21,490 bases of DNA, taken from DASSUW01 sp035706585. Lineage in GTDB: Bacteria; Actinomycetota; Thermoleophilia; Solirubrobacterales; Solirubrobacteraceae. Of the stretch, positions 21,207-21,490 are shown piece by piece. Made by a program: the position numbers and the translations under genes. The stretch is taken from the NCBI GenBank assembly GCA_035706585.1, contig DASSUW010000201.1:1-21490 (forward strand). Reading direction: 5' to 3'. How positions within the stretch are numbered: the first letter of the stretch is position 1; the number at the start of each line of letters is the position of its first letter. The notes under the pieces were generated by a model. The model ran no database searches, was not told the origin of the DNA, and saw only the letters and a program-made list of their open reading frames with translations.

Positions 21207-21284
21207 ATGAAAAAGTCCGTGCCTGCGACCTGCCGACCCCGCTCCGTCGGGGTTTTTCTCGCCGCCACGACGGGCAGCGGCTGA
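21207..21284 (+). CDS. Possible 25-residue leader peptide
   Basis: ATG 21207 opens a 25-codon frame (MKKSVPATCRPRSVGVFLAA, then TTGSG) that ends TGA, one codon before, and in the same frame as, the ATG of the epimerase-like gene. TACCCT lies 8 bases before it, so it could be translated from a leaderless mRNA. The downstream gene has no Shine-Dalgarno and may depend on this ORF for ribosome delivery. The terminator lies wholly within it, so translation would compete with terminator folding. Coding status rests only on this arrangement. Confidence 0.35.
   Translation: MKKSVPATCRPRSVGVFLAATTGSG
21236..21259 (+). terminator. Intrinsic terminator with T-run
   Basis: ACCCCG (21236-21241) pairs with CGGGGT (21248-21253) across a six-base loop, followed directly by more T residues (the full run is 21253-21257) and CTC. 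It is the only textbook rho-independent terminator in the window. An alternative stem CCGAC/GTCGG (21233-21237, 21246-21250) competes with it. Its place 29 bases before the next start codon suggests premature termination of that gene's leader, or the end of a small RNA. Confidence 0.7.
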
Positions 21285-21287
21285 TCG

Positions 21288-21490
21288 ATGCGGATCCTCG
21301 TCACCGGCGTGTCCGGCTACGTCGGCGCCGCGCTCGTGCCGCGCCTGCAGGCCGCCGGCCACGACGTGCGCGGCTTCGCGCGCGCCCCGGAGCGCGTGCT
21401 CGCCGCCGGCGTCCAGCTCGACGACCTCGTGATCGGGGACGCGGTGAGCGGCGCCGGGCTCGCCCGCGCGCTCGACGGCGCCGACGCCGC
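21288..21490 (+). CDS. NAD(P)-binding epimerase/NmrA-like protein (3' end outside window)
   Basis: Only the first 67 codons are present. MRILVTGVSGYVGAALVPRL is the Rossmann-fold start of atypical short-chain dehydrogenases (TGxxGYxG dinucleotide motif), and the next strand, HDVRGFARAPERV, with Arg after the second beta strand, hints at NADP(H). This start is common to sugar-nucleotide epimerases, NmrA-type sensors and related reductases; the window does not allow a choice. ATG 21288 is the first possible start after an in-frame TGA at 21282. There is no ribosome site. Confidence 0.85.
   Translation, partial: MRILVTGVSGYVGAALVPRLQAAGHDVRGFARAPERVLAAGVQLDDLVIGDAVSGAGLARALDGADA

Larger units (their letters stand above)
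21046..21287 (+). promoter_or_regulatory. Structured leader region upstream of the epimerase-like gene
   Basis: The longest gap in the window. It is less GC-rich than its surroundings and on the plus strand holds in order: a perfect 10-base inverted repeat GCACGGACTT (21166-21175) / AAGTCCGTGC (21213-21222) enclosing two C-rich tracts; TACCCT (21193-21198); a 25-codon ORF (21207-21284); and an intrinsic terminator (21236-21259). I tested it by eye against common riboswitches and 6C RNA and found no match. Confidence 0.5.

Noticed and set aside
21222..21236. GACCTGCC, similar to the end of a cobalamin riboswitch box
   Set aside because: The conserved CCACTG and AGYCxGG parts are missing at the needed distances.
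21166..21260. Actinobacterial 6C small RNA
   Set aside because: The loops hold four C in a row at most, not six, and the two-stem layout is absent; the terminator alone is not enough.
21104..21304. A 66-codon minus-strand frame in the leader region before the epimerase-like gene
   Set aside because: No recognisable motif, it crosses the terminator and the start of the next gene, and lacks a ribosome site; kept only as a remote possibility.
1..21490. CRISPR arrays, insertion sequences, prophage or conjugation genes
   Set aside because: No regularly spaced repeats, transposase or integrase motifs were found; the excisionase-like HTH at 18359-18718 is a regulator domain without a recombinase nearby.

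Overview
The window is very GC-rich, with codon third positions almost always G or C. It is densely packed: no gene-free stretch exceeds 300 bases, and the longest is about 240 bases near the right end. Gene content is chromosomal and looks actinobacterial: single-chain glycyl-tRNA synthetase, DrrA/DrrB-type exporter, LCP protein, paired acyl-CoA dehydrogenases, FmdB-type zinc ribbon and many GTG starts. Thermoleophilia/Solirubrobacterales is my best guess from overall resemblance; no rRNA or other marker was available to test it. No tRNA, rRNA, CRISPR, IS element or prophage was seen.

Layout. 1-1336: C-terminal part of a membrane protein (+). 1287-3097: a ROK sugar kinase followed by the 16S rRNA methyltransferase rsmI (-). 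3112-4236: LCP cell-wall ligase (+), then a perfect hairpin. 4273-4812: secreted CHRD-domain protein (-). 4877-7801: EamA transporter and two acyl-CoA dehydrogenase subunits (-). 7883-8179: FmdB-like zinc ribbon (-), divergent from 8208-10795: glyS plus a diiron oxidase fused to an SCP2-like domain (+). 10782-14562: ABC ATPase, permease, TetR regulator and two periplasmic cupredoxins (-). 14622-15005: PGPGW membrane protein (+). 15051-15500: small membrane-anchored protein (-). 15551-18718: a heat-shock cluster of a fused RHH/HTH regulator, Hsp20 and Lon (-). 18873-19913: EAL-domain protein (-). 19968-20759: metallo-beta-lactamase-fold hydrolase (-). 20818-21045: four-cysteine mini-protein (-). 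21288 onward: start of an NAD(P)-binding epimerase-like protein (+), behind a leader with a tiny ORF and an intrinsic terminator.

Working together. Six gene pairs share a 4-base ATGA or GTGA stop/start overlap (ROK-rsmI, the two dehydrogenase subunits, glyS-diiron oxidase, ABC ATPase-permease, the two cupredoxins, Hsp20-lon), which points to translational coupling. Five genes carry a TAnnnT hexamer exactly 7 bases before the start codon, the layout of a leaderless transcript: glyS, the ABC ATPase, TetR, Hsp20 and the heat-shock regulator. In TetR and Hsp20 the TA of that hexamer is the TAG stop codon of the preceding gene, giving each an internal promoter.

The strongest candidate for something undescribed is the heat-shock cluster. 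Its first gene encodes a ribbon-helix-helix-like N-terminus joined to an excisionase-type HTH, and its promoter (TTGACG, 18 bases, TAGCTT, 7 bases, ATG) is overlaid by tandem 8-base repeats and further TGATA motifs. That suggests a self-controlled Hsp20-Lon stress module not based on HspR. Second is the R2-like diiron oxidase with a C-terminal SCP2-like lipid-carrier domain, coupled to glyS.
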